Source: Natronosalvus caseinilyticus (GTDB lineage Archaea; Halobacteriota; Halobacteria; Halobacteriales; Natrialbaceae). From it: a DNA stretch of 64,000 nucleotides. Where the stretch lies: positions 1,736,001-1,800,000 of the forward strand of contig NZ_CP071596.1 in assembly GCF_017357105.1 (NCBI RefSeq), given 5' to 3'. The notes below the pieces were generated by a model. That model searched no databases and was not told where the DNA came from. It saw only the letters and a list, made by a program, of their open reading frames with translations. Numbering within the stretch: position 1 is the stretch's first letter; each line of letters starts with the position of its first letter. Below are positions 35,153-43,279 of this stretch, in pieces. The translations under genes and the position numbers were made by a program.

Positions 35153-36862
35153 ATGCCCGAAGACGACCACCGCCGAACGATCGACGGGACGGGCGCTGCC
35201 CCTCTCGTCGGCGTCGGGACCGCGGTGTGGGCCCGTTCCGGTTCCGCCGCCGACCTCGAGGCACCGCCGGAGCCGGCGACGGTCGACCCGGCGGTGGAAC
35301 GAGGCCGGTTCGACGACGCCAAAGCGCGCGCTCGCGAGGAACTCGAGCGCGAACGCGAGCGGACGGCCGAACGGATCGGCGAGGCGGAAGCGGCGGTCTT
35401 CGACGCCCACCGACAGTTCCTCGACGATCCGCAGATCACGGACGCCGTCGCGGACGCCATCGCGGATCGACTGCCCGCCGAACACGCGGTCCGTCGAGCG
35501 TTCGAGGGTCCGATCGACCAGTTCCAGGAGACGGACGGCACGGTGGCCGAGCGGGCCGACGACCTCCGGGACGTTCGCGATCGACTGCTTCGGATACTCG
35601 CCGGCGACGATGGCGTCGATCTCGGTACGGTGCCAGACGGGACGGTGGTGCTCGTCCGACGGCTCACGCCCAGCGACGCCGCACGACTGGACCCCGATCG
35701 GGTGGCTGGATTCGCGACCGTCGAAGGCGGACGAACCGCTCACGCGGCGATCTTCGCCCGGTCGATTGGCGTACCAGCCGTCGTCGACGCGGGGGAGGAA
35801 CTGCGGTCGATCGAAGCCGGTGCGACCGTCCTCGTCGACGGCGACGCCGGGTCGGTGATCGTCGATCCGACGACCGAACAGCGAAAGCGCGTCGAGGTGG
35901 GGGGCGACGTCGAGATTCGCGCGGCGCCGGTATCGACGGCCGACGGGAATCCGATCGCTGTCGACGCAAACGTCTGCACGCTCTCGGACCTCGAGGCGGC
36001 GATCCACCACGGTGCGGATGGAATCGGACTCTTTCGAACCGAGTTCCTCTTTCTGGACCGACCGACCCCGCCGAACGAGGACGAACAGGTCGAGACCTAC
36101 GCGGAGGTGCTCGACGCGTTTCCCGAGGGTCGCGTCGTCGTCCGGACCCTCGACGTCGGAGGCGACAAACCGATTTCGCCCCCCGGCCGCCCCGGGGCGG
36201 AGCACTCGTTCCTCGGCGAGCGCGGGATTCGTCGGTCACTCGGCCCGGACGCCGACCGATTCGAAACGCAGCTGCGGGCCTTGCTCCGGGCGGAGGCCGT
36301 CGGCGAGGGTTCGCTGTCAGTGCCGTTCCCGATGGTGTCGACGGTCGGGGAACTCGAGGCGGCGATCGCGGCGGTCGAATCGGCGGCCGGGGCGCTCGCC
36401 GAGGAGGGCGTCGACTACGCGATGCCCGAACTGGGCGCGATGATCGAGACGCCGAGTGCAGCGTTGCTCGCCGAGGCGTTCGCCGAACGCGTCGACTTTC
36501 TCAGCATCGGGACGAACGACCTCACCCAGTACGTTATGGCCGCCGCTCGGGAGGACGATCGGGTCGCCCACCTCCACGACCCCTGCGAACCGGCGGTGCT
36601 TCGGATCGTCGAGCGTGCGGTTCGGGCGGGTCACTCCGGTGGTGCTCGAATCGGAATGTGCGGCGAGATGGCCGCCGATTCGGAACTGACCGAACTCCTG
36701 ATCGGACTCGGCCTCGACGAACTCAGCGTCACTCCCCACTCGATTCCCGAGGTGAAGGCGAGCGTCACCGGCGTCGACACGGACGAGGCCAGGTCGTTCG
36801 CCGAGCGCGCGCTCGAGGCGACCACGAAGCCTACGGTTCGCGACTACGTAGCGGACCGCTAG
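35153..36862 (+). CDS. ptsI: PTS enzyme I (PEP-protein phosphotransferase)
   Basis: 569 residues from ATG 35153 (GTG 35132 would add seven). Phospho-His197 in GGRTAHAAIFARS; PEP-site features GLFRTEFLFLDRPTPPNEDEQ, TLDVGGDKP, GERGIRRSL, and active-site Cys region ARIGMCGEMAADSELTELLIGLG. Autophosphorylates with PEP and phosphorylates HPr. Followed after 3 bp by IIB. PTS is rare in archaea and known mainly from haloarchaea, acquired from bacteria. Confidence 0.95.
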   Translation: MPEDDHRRTIDGTGAAPLVGVGTAVWARSGSAADLEAPPEPATVDPAVERGRFDDAKARAREELERERERTAERIGEAEAAVFDAHRQFLDDPQITDAVADAIADRLPAEHAVRRAFEGPIDQFQETDGTVAERADDLRDVRDRLLRILAGDDGVDLGTVPDGTVVLVRRLTPSDAARLDPDRVAGFATVEGGRTAHAAIFARSIGVPAVVDAGEELRSIEAGATVLVDGDAGSVIVDPTTEQRKRVEVGGDVEIRAAPVSTADGNPIAVDANVCTLSDLEAAIHHGADGIGLFRTEFLFLDRPTPPNEDEQVETYAEVLDAFPEGRVVVRTLDVGGDKPISPPGRPGAEHSFLGERGIRRSLGPDADRFETQLRALLRAEAVGEGSLSVPFPMVSTVGELEAAIAAVESAAGALAEEGVDYAMPELGAMIETPSAALLAEAFAERVDFLSIGTNDLTQYVMAAAREDDRVAHLHDPCEPAVLRIVERAVRAGHSGGARIGMCGEMAADSELTELLIGLGLDELSVTPHSIPEVKASVTGVDTDEARSFAERALEATTKPTVRDYVADR

Positions 36863-36865
36863 CCC

Positions 36866-37312
36866 ATGAAGTTCGTCGCAGTCACCGCGTGCCCGACGGG
36901 GATCGCACACAGTCAGATGGCCGCCGAGAACCTCGAGCGGGTCGCCGAGGCGACCGGCCACGAAATCGACGTCGAGATCCAGGGAGCCATGGGTACGGAG
37001 AACGAACTCTCGGGCGAGTCGATCGAGGCCGCCGACGCCGTCATCATCGCCGCCGCGACGTCGGTCGAACGCGACCGGTTCGACGGGAAACCGCTCGTGG
37101 CCGTGCCGGTGCAAGACGCGGTCAATGGCGGCGAAGGCCTTCTCGACCGGGCGGTCGAGGTGGCGAAGAACGACGGAGCCGCAGGGGCCGACGACGGGCG
37201 CTCGGAACCGCCTCGTCCCGACCAGGGACCCCTCGAGAGGGGCGTTTCCGAGGGTCGAGCCGACGAACGAGCGAACGGGTTGCTCGCCCGACTGAGGCGG
37301 TTCTTCTCGTAG
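36866..37312 (+). CDS. PTS fructose IIB component
   Basis: 148 residues. Phosphocysteine in FVAVTACPTGIAHSQMAAE, the signature of EIIB-Fru; then VEIQGAMGTENELSGE and DAVIIAAATSVERDRF. The last ~45 residues form an Arg/Glu/Pro-rich tail absent from minimal IIB domains. Last gene of the PTS unit, converging on the grpB remnant. Confidence 0.92.
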   Translation: MKFVAVTACPTGIAHSQMAAENLERVAEATGHEIDVEIQGAMGTENELSGESIEAADAVIIAAATSVERDRFDGKPLVAVPVQDAVNGGEGLLDRAVEVAKNDGAAGADDGRSEPPRPDQGPLERGVSEGRADERANGLLARLRRFFS

Positions 37313-37327
37313 TGCCGATCAGTCCGA

Positions 37328-37935
37328 CTAGGGCCATTCCTCGAGTCCAAACCCCGCCGAGGCGGCCCGCTCGAGGATGTCTTCGACGAACGGTTCCTTT
37401 CGGTCGGTGTACGCTGCCCGTTCATCCGAATGACCTTCCGCGAGCCGTCGCTTGAGCGTCTCGTACGCCTCGGCCGCCGATGGATTCGCCTGCAGGAAGT
37501 CGCGGAAGACCACCTGCTCGCGGTGACAGTCGCTTCCCCACGGTGCGACCGACAGGTAGTGCGTTCGGTCGGTCTCCGGCCCCTTCGCGAAGAAGACGCG
37601 GTCAGGAACATCGCCGTTCGGTCGCCGTTCGTATTGGAGGCGCTCGAGCGCCGGTTGCAGACTGATGACAGCCTCGAGGTCCGCGACGAGGACCAGCAGA
37701 TCCAGAATCGGCTTCGCGGCGAGTCCGGGGACGGCCGTCGAACCGACGTGCTCGTATCCGAGGACGCGGCCGTCGTCCCCGTCGCGCTCGAACGCCGCCT
37801 CGAGGCGCTCGAGTTCGGTTGCAGCCGCGTCGAGCCACTCAGGGTGGTGTGACGCGAGGGCGACGGTCCCTCGCTCGAGGCCGAGCGGTGGACCGTCGTT
37901 CGGTGGACCTGCGTCTGGGGGCTTGCGTCCGGCAT
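37328..37935 (-). pseudogene. GrpB/UPF0157 family protein, frameshifted near the start
   Basis: The frame from about 37920 down to TAG 37330-37328 reads GPPLGLERGTVALASHHPEW, then YEHVGSTAVPGLAAKPILDLLV and DRTHYLSVAPWGSDCHREQV, clear GrpB-family nucleotidyltransferase-like sequence (GSTAVPGLxAKPIxD). That frame has no ATG, GTG or TTG before the GTG at 37513, which would discard two thirds of the protein. ATG 37935, 10 bp after diphthine synthase, is in another frame; one added base near 37922-37926 (AAGCCCCC) joins them. Sequencing error or a young pseudogene. Function of the family is not established. Confidence 0.75.
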
Positions 37936-37944
37936 TCGCACGAA

Positions 37945-38718
37945 TCAGGCAATCTCGAGGTCGTCCCGATCCGCCCCCGCCAGTTCGCAGAGGGCATCGG
38001 CCTCGAGCAGGTGCAGTTCGCCGGGGATTACGAGCAGGTGGAGCGGGTCGCCGAACTCCCGCTCGGCGAGGTCGGTCATCGTCCCCGCCTCGATCAGGGG
38101 GTCGGGACTGCCGGCTCGAGCGACGACGACGCCCACCAGGTCGGGGTACGCGTCGGCGAGCAACTCGGCGGCGACGTCGGCGGTCATGTACTCGCCGCGC
38201 TCGGCCTTGATGTCCAGGTAGACGACCGTGTGCAGGTTCGCCTCGCGGTTCGCCTCGATGGTCTCGGTGACGCTCGCGGGCAACCCGTCGGCGCCGTGGG
38301 CGTAGGGGAATGGGAGGGTCGTCGCCTTCCCGAACCGGTAGTTCTGCAGTCCGGTAAGCGAACTGGTCGCCGTCTGGGCGGTGATGCCGTGGATCACGCG
38401 GGTCTCGATTCCGCGTTCGTGGGTCCGCAGCCGGAGGTCGACGTGCGTGGTCGAGATCATGGTGTCGCCGGCGGTGAGGAAGACGACGTCCTCGGTTTCG
38501 GCGGCCGCGAGGATGTCGTCCGGATACTGTTCGACCCCCGCCCGGTCGCGGACCTCGACGTCGACATCGTGGTACTCCTCGAGTGATTCGACGGTGGTCC
38601 CGACGAGCTGGCTGGTGTAGAACTCGGCGTAAGCGCGGTCGGCGGTCCGGAGGGCCTCCTGGCCCTCGACGGTGATCGACCGCTCGTCGTAGAGGCCGAG
38701 TCCGACGAACGTGAGCAT
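37945..38718 (-). CDS. dphB: Diphthine synthase
   Basis: 257 residues from ATG 38718 (MLTFVGLGLYDERSITVEG). SAM-dependent trimethylation step of diphthamide formation on translation factor aEF2. Tetrapyrrole-methylase fold motifs: VFLTAGDTMISTTHVDLRL, VIHGITAQTATSSLTGLQNYRFG, and YLDIKAERGEYMTADVAAELL. Ends with DDLEIA. Divergent from the acidic membrane protein gene. Confidence 0.95.
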   Translation of the reverse strand: MLTFVGLGLYDERSITVEGQEALRTADRAYAEFYTSQLVGTTVESLEEYHDVDVEVRDRAGVEQYPDDILAAAETEDVVFLTAGDTMISTTHVDLRLRTHERGIETRVIHGITAQTATSSLTGLQNYRFGKATTLPFPYAHGADGLPASVTETIEANREANLHTVVYLDIKAERGEYMTADVAAELLADAYPDLVGVVVARAGSPDPLIEAGTMTDLAEREFGDPLHLLVIPGELHLLEADALCELAGADRDDLEIA

Positions 38719-38866
38719 ACCGGGTCTTTCGGCGGCGCGTGGAATACGCTTTCGAGTCACGCCTGCTCTCGAGCGCTACAGCCGTACGTATCGAGTAGTG
38801 AGTCGACCGCTGAAACGGTCCGAACTACTAAGGTACGACCAGGAGATTTCGAATGTAGTTACTAGT

Positions 38867-40627
38867 ATGGTCGAGATGGACGTGCAATTTCTGGGCGGTG
38901 TCGCTGTAACGGTCTTTCTGGCGCTATTGTTTTTCGCGGTCGTCGTCCTCTGGGACCTCTCGCTCGCCCTCCGTAGCGTCGGTGACAAAGTCGATAAACT
39001 CGAGGACACGCTGGACGACGGGTTGACCGACGTCGGGCACAACCTCGAGGGATTTTCCCACGGTTCTGGCGGTGGGACCCAGCTGCATCTGAGTAGCGGG
39101 ACGATCAGTTCGGGGCCGACGCAGGGTCCGGTCCAGCAGGGACAGCAGCCTCACCGCCCTCAACAGGGACAGCAGCCCCAGCAAGGACAGCAATCGCCAC
39201 ACCATACACCGGCGGGCCAGGCGCACACACAGCCACAGCCAGCACACGAGGACCAGGCCGAACAGGCGGAGCCGGCGTCCGAGGCCGAACAGGCTCGAGC
39301 GGACGACAATGCGGCGGACAACTCTGCGGCGGTCGACGAATCGGCTACGCGGTCGACCGACCCGGAGGGTGACGACGGTGCCGAGTCCGACGATGACAGT
39401 ACCGAGTCGGCCGAAGTGGAGCACGAGGGTGACGATCAGGAGGAGACCGCGATCGACGGCGAGGCCGAGCTCGACCACGCCGAGGACGAGGAATCGGCAC
39501 CAGACGACGCGCTGGTCGCTCGCAACCGCGGGAGATTCATCACGTCCCCGGATCGAACGGCATGGTACGCGACCCCGCTCGACCGGGATGCAATCGCCGA
39601 CGCCAGGTACCCCCAGATCGCCGGCGAACTCGAGAGCGCCCCAGAACCGGATGCCGAGGACTCGAGTTCGGATGACGGTGGTGAGGGCTCGAGTTCAGAC
39701 AGCGAGGATGACGGCGACGAGCAGAGGTCAACGGACGAAGGAGATGACGACGCGGAGACAGCGAACGCCGACGAATCCACCGTCTACGCCGCCCCGCCAG
39801 CGAATAGTCCCGACTCTCCCGAAGCCGTCCGAAAGCCGACGACGGACGGCTCAGGCGGGGCCGGACTCGAGGCGTCCTCCGCTGCAAATGGCGACGGCGA
39901 CGTCGAACCCGATCACCTCGACACGGTGCCCGCCAGCGATTCAGATCCGGATCCAGGGACCGACGCCGATAGAGACGAATTCACCTTCTCGGAAGGGGTC
40001 GCTGCAGATGCCGACGCCGTGGCCGAGACTGAACGAGACTCGTCCCTCGAGGCGCCCGCTCCTCGAGAATCGAGCGATCTGGACGAAGCGAGCGACGACG
40101 GGAGTGTCGAGGTTGTGGATGACGGACCAGAGGAACTGGACGAATTGGACGGCACGGGCGAACCTGGCGAAACAGGCGATTCGGACGCACCGGACGAGGC
40201 GGCCGTCGCATTCGACCCGTTCGACCCTATCGATCACCTCGACTCCGTCGAGGACGACGCTGAAGACGAAATCGAGGAAATTCCGGTCGACCGTGCACTC
40301 GAGACGCTCAACGAGGAGAAACCGGACCTCTCGCTAAGCAGTCACGGCTTCGAGGTGTCCGCCGAGGAAGACGAGGACGGGGCCGTGTTGACCTACACGT
40401 TCGACCCCGAAACGGTGTCCATCACGGGGTCGACGAAGCGCTTACTCACCTATCAGCTCCAGAGCTTCGCGGACCAGGAGTCGACGCCGGACGGCGACGT
40501 GACGATCGACGGCCAGCAGATCGTCATCGACGTGCCGGACGCCGACGGCGCAGCAATCCAGCGCTGGGGACAGGGGGCCGTCAGCATCATCGATCGAACG
40601 CTCTACCTGTCGGACAACGGCAACTGA
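38867..40627 (+). CDS. Membrane-anchored, highly acidic protein of unknown function
   Basis: 586 residues from ATG 38867 (or ATG 38876). One N-terminal helix, FLGGVAVTVFLALLFFAVVVLW, then a short coiled segment (SVGDKVDKLEDTLDDGLTDV), a Gln/Pro/His-rich stretch (about 75-130), about 300 residues rich in Asp, Glu and Ser with little order, and a compact C-terminal domain (VDRALETLNEEKPDLSL ... KRLLTYQLQSF ... VSIIDRTLYLSDNGN). The region around FITSPDRTAWYATPLDRD is a second conserved-looking island. No family assigned. Large cytoplasmic domain tethered to the membrane is the simplest reading. Confidence 0.85.
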   Translation: MVEMDVQFLGGVAVTVFLALLFFAVVVLWDLSLALRSVGDKVDKLEDTLDDGLTDVGHNLEGFSHGSGGGTQLHLSSGTISSGPTQGPVQQGQQPHRPQQGQQPQQGQQSPHHTPAGQAHTQPQPAHEDQAEQAEPASEAEQARADDNAADNSAAVDESATRSTDPEGDDGAESDDDSTESAEVEHEGDDQEETAIDGEAELDHAEDEESAPDDALVARNRGRFITSPDRTAWYATPLDRDAIADARYPQIAGELESAPEPDAEDSSSDDGGEGSSSDSEDDGDEQRSTDEGDDDAETANADESTVYAAPPANSPDSPEAVRKPTTDGSGGAGLEASSAANGDGDVEPDHLDTVPASDSDPDPGTDADRDEFTFSEGVAADADAVAETERDSSLEAPAPRESSDLDEASDDGSVEVVDDGPEELDELDGTGEPGETGDSDAPDEAAVAFDPFDPIDHLDSVEDDAEDEIEEIPVDRALETLNEEKPDLSLSSHGFEVSAEEDEDGAVLTYTFDPETVSITGSTKRLLTYQLQSFADQESTPDGDVTIDGQQIVIDVPDADGAAIQRWGQGAVSIIDRTLYLSDNGN

Positions 40628-40666
40628 GCGCTCTCTCTTTATCGCTGCTCTCTTCCACTCCCTTTA

Positions 40667-41635
40667 TCACCCTCGAGTCGCGCCCTCGGCCGCCGCCCGC
40701 GAGACGAGAACTCGTCCCTCGACACCCGTCCCCTCGAGTGCGTCTCTCGCCGCGACGACGGCCTCGTCGGCGTGTCGGTCGTCGGTGACGCCGTAGACGG
40801 TCGGCCCCCAGGACGATTGCCCGACGCCGGTGAGGACTGGACTCGAGGCCAGCGCGTCGACGAGTTCGCCTGCAGGCGGGCGAAAGACGCCGCCCTGGAC
40901 GTCGGCGTACCAGGCTCCATTTTTGTGGCCGATGGTCGAAACCGCCTCGCCGAAGGCCTCGAGTCGCCCTTCCGTGGCCGCGGGGAGCAGTTTTCGCGTG
41001 AGGACGCCGGCGATGTCGTCGGCGATTCCCGGGTCGGCGTGTTCGATGACCGAGCGGAGACTGGCGTCCTCGTCCTCACCACAACGGCCGGGTTCGACGT
41101 CCGGGACGACGACCAGAAACCGCCAGGAGTCGGGGAGGTCGTGTCGGGCGACGACGGGCGGAACCGTCCAGTCGCCCTCGGCCGGCGGTTCGGTGGTGAA
41201 CCGGCCCGTCGGATGGCCCGCGTCGACGACGAACCCGCCGTCCTCGAACGTTGCGACGCCAATCCCGCTCCGGCCGGCCCGCCCGAGCGCCGGCGCCAGG
41301 TCACGAATCGACGGCTCGAGGTCGTACGCTCCCGCCGTCGCCGCCAGGACGGCGAGGGCGAGTTGCGTCCCGCTCCCAAACCCGACGTGTCGCGGGAGCC
41401 GTTCCTCGAGGGCGAGAGAGACGCCGGGAACGTCGAGACGCCCGACCGCCCGCCGGGCGTACTCCTCGGCGAGTGGGTCCTCGACGCGGACGGCGTCCGC
41501 GGGTTCGGCGGCGACCGTCACGCGGGGCTCCTCGAGGCCGACCCCGATGCCGCCGTAGAGGCGCTCTCGGGCCAACGATAGGTTCTGGAAGCCGAAGTGC
41601 AGGCGGGCGCCCGCGCTGACGGTTACGCTCGGCAT
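40667..41635 (-). CDS. Beta-ribofuranosylaminobenzene 5'-phosphate synthase-like GHMP protein
   Basis: 322 residues from ATG 41635 (MPSVTVSAGARLHFGFQNL). The RLHFGF start and GHMP ATP-binding-like motif RHVGFGSGTQLALAVLAAT are those of the RFA-P synthase family, which makes the first intermediate of methanopterin by condensing p-hydroxybenzoate (or p-aminobenzoate) with PRPP. Late motif GVGQSSWGPTVYGV also fits. Haloarchaea do not make methanopterin as methanogens do, so the actual product, possibly another pterin, is uncertain. Confidence 0.85.
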   Translation of the reverse strand: MPSVTVSAGARLHFGFQNLSLARERLYGGIGVGLEEPRVTVAAEPADAVRVEDPLAEEYARRAVGRLDVPGVSLALEERLPRHVGFGSGTQLALAVLAATAGAYDLEPSIRDLAPALGRAGRSGIGVATFEDGGFVVDAGHPTGRFTTEPPAEGDWTVPPVVARHDLPDSWRFLVVVPDVEPGRCGEDEDASLRSVIEHADPGIADDIAGVLTRKLLPAATEGRLEAFGEAVSTIGHKNGAWYADVQGGVFRPPAGELVDALASSPVLTGVGQSSWGPTVYGVTDDRHADEAVVAARDALEGTGVEGRVLVSRAAAEGATRG

Positions 41636-41780
41636 ACTCGACAAAACGAAACGTGTGGAAAAGGGGGTTGCGACGGTGGCAACGGTCGCCGATGGTCTGC
41701 CTCCGTCGTTTCGAACCGGTAACTGCCGCCCCGAGGGACGAATCACCCCGATTTTTGTCCTCGAGACGACAGTCCGGTAC

Positions 41781-42530
41781 ATGGTCAGCGCCTCGGTCGT
41801 CGTACCGGCGAGAGACGAAGGAGCCCGACTCGAGGCGACGCTCGACTCGCTGTCGGCTCAGCGTTTCGACGGCGACCTCGACCTTGAGGTAATCGTCGTC
41901 GCGAGCGGGACGGAGACGATTGCCGCCGCTCGCGAGCACGCCGTCGTCGACCGCGTACTTTGCGACGAGTCCGGGAGTCGATCCGACGAGTTCGGAGATG
42001 GACCCGAAAAGACGGCCCTAGGGCCGGCCCGGGCGCGAAACCGCGGCGCGAAGCAGGCATCCGGCGACGTGCTCTGTTTCACCGACGCCGACACCGTCGT
42101 TCCGCCGACGTGGGTGCGGGACCACTGCCGTCACTACCGGAACGCCACCGTAGTGGGTGTCGGCGGCCCGCTCGAGCCGCTCGAGCCCGGTCTTCGCCAC
42201 CGCGTCTGCTTTCGCCTCCTCTCGGACTGGTGGTACCGACTCAGCTGGCCGCTGGGGTTCGTCCAGCAGCCTGGTCCCAACTGTAGCGTGCGCCGGACGG
42301 CCTTCGAACGGGTGGGCGGCTTCGACGAGTCGCTCCCGTTTCTCGAGGACACGGATCTCTCTCTGCGCCTCCGTCGAGAGGGCGAGGGCATCTACGACCG
42401 GGAGTGTGCGGTCAGGACGTCCGTCCGCCGACAGGAGCGGGAGGGGTACGGGCGTCTCTTCCTGACCTATGCTCGCGGCTATCTGGCGTATCTGCTGCCC
42501 GGTCGGTCACCGCCGGCGACGTACTTCTAG
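41781..42530 (+). CDS. Family 2 glycosyltransferase
   Basis: 249 residues from ATG 41781. GT-A motifs: ASVVVPARDEGARLEATLDSL at the start, VLCFTDADTVVPPTW with the DxD metal site, VGVGGPLEPLEPG, and a late ED motif in GFDESLPFLEDTDLSLRLR. No membrane helix is required by the sequence, though LSDWWYRLSWPLGFV is moderately hydrophobic. Acceptor and donor sugars are unknown. Divergent from the GHMP gene. Confidence 0.9.
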   Translation: MVSASVVVPARDEGARLEATLDSLSAQRFDGDLDLEVIVVASGTETIAAAREHAVVDRVLCDESGSRSDEFGDGPEKTALGPARARNRGAKQASGDVLCFTDADTVVPPTWVRDHCRHYRNATVVGVGGPLEPLEPGLRHRVCFRLLSDWWYRLSWPLGFVQQPGPNCSVRRTAFERVGGFDESLPFLEDTDLSLRLRREGEGIYDRECAVRTSVRRQEREGYGRLFLTYARGYLAYLLPGRSPPATYF

Positions 42531-42684
42531 CGCGTGGCTCGCACTCTCGAGAGCGCGGAATGCTGGCGTCCGCCGGCCTGGCCATCAGGTCGAGAAACGA
42601 AGGTCGGAATCCGTACCGTCACTAGCGGATCCTCGCAGTGGTTCGAACTCTTCCCCTACCGACCACCACTCCCGTCAGTCCTCG

Positions 42685-43155
42685 TTACTGCCCGTCACTC
42701 TCGTCGAAGGTACAAAACAGGTCGGACGAGCGATCGATCGAGTCGCACGGTTCGACCCTGAAGCGCAGGTCCGGCTCGAACGGGTGGCCGAATTCGAGAC
42801 CGACGACGGCGCAGTTTTCGTCGACTTCGTCCGCTACGACGACGGACTGCCACTCGCCTTCCGTTCGTGCGTCGACGGTGAACGACTTCGCCTCGCCTGA
42901 CCATCGACACTCGACGCTCTCGTGACTGGCGAGCACGTATCCATCTCCTCGTTCGGCCGCGTCGAGTTCCATCTCGGTTGTCAGAATCTCTGCATTCCCA
43001 TCCAGGACGCGGGCCTCGAGCTGTTTCGGTTCCTCGGCGTGATTTATGCCGACGACCCCGGCCAGTTCGACGGTGTCGTCGAAAACGGAAAGACAGCCGC
43101 TGAAGCCTGCTACCGTACCCGCTGCGGTCGCCGAGAGATATCGCCGACGTTTCAT
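42685..43155 (-). CDS. Putative lipoprotein, haloarchaeal
   Basis: 156 residues from ATG 43155 (MKRRRYLSATAAGTVAGFSGC). Arg-rich n-region, hydrophobic segment and a Cys at about residue 20 form a twin-arginine/lipobox signal. The mature part is acidic, with an Ig-like, strand-rich pattern (VLASHESVECRWSGEAKSF). Upstream AT-rich TAATATATT (minus strand) probably holds the promoter. No known function. Confidence 0.8.
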   Translation of the reverse strand: MKRRRYLSATAAGTVAGFSGCLSVFDDTVELAGVVGINHAEEPKQLEARVLDGNAEILTTEMELDAAERGDGYVLASHESVECRWSGEAKSFTVDARTEGEWQSVVVADEVDENCAVVGLEFGHPFEPDLRFRVEPCDSIDRSSDLFCTFDESDGQ

Positions 43156-43279
43156 ACGCCAATATATTATTAGAATAGTAAAATAATATCGAAACATCGC
43201 GGACGACGCGATCGACAGTACCGGGATCGATTCGTTCTATCCGCAGCGAGTGCCGCGAGTGGCGTTCGACGGCGCCGAC

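Noticed and set aside
35227-37455. 742-codon plus-strand frame over ptsI
   Set aside because: Out-of-frame shadow of enzyme I, mostly Arg/Gly/Pro.
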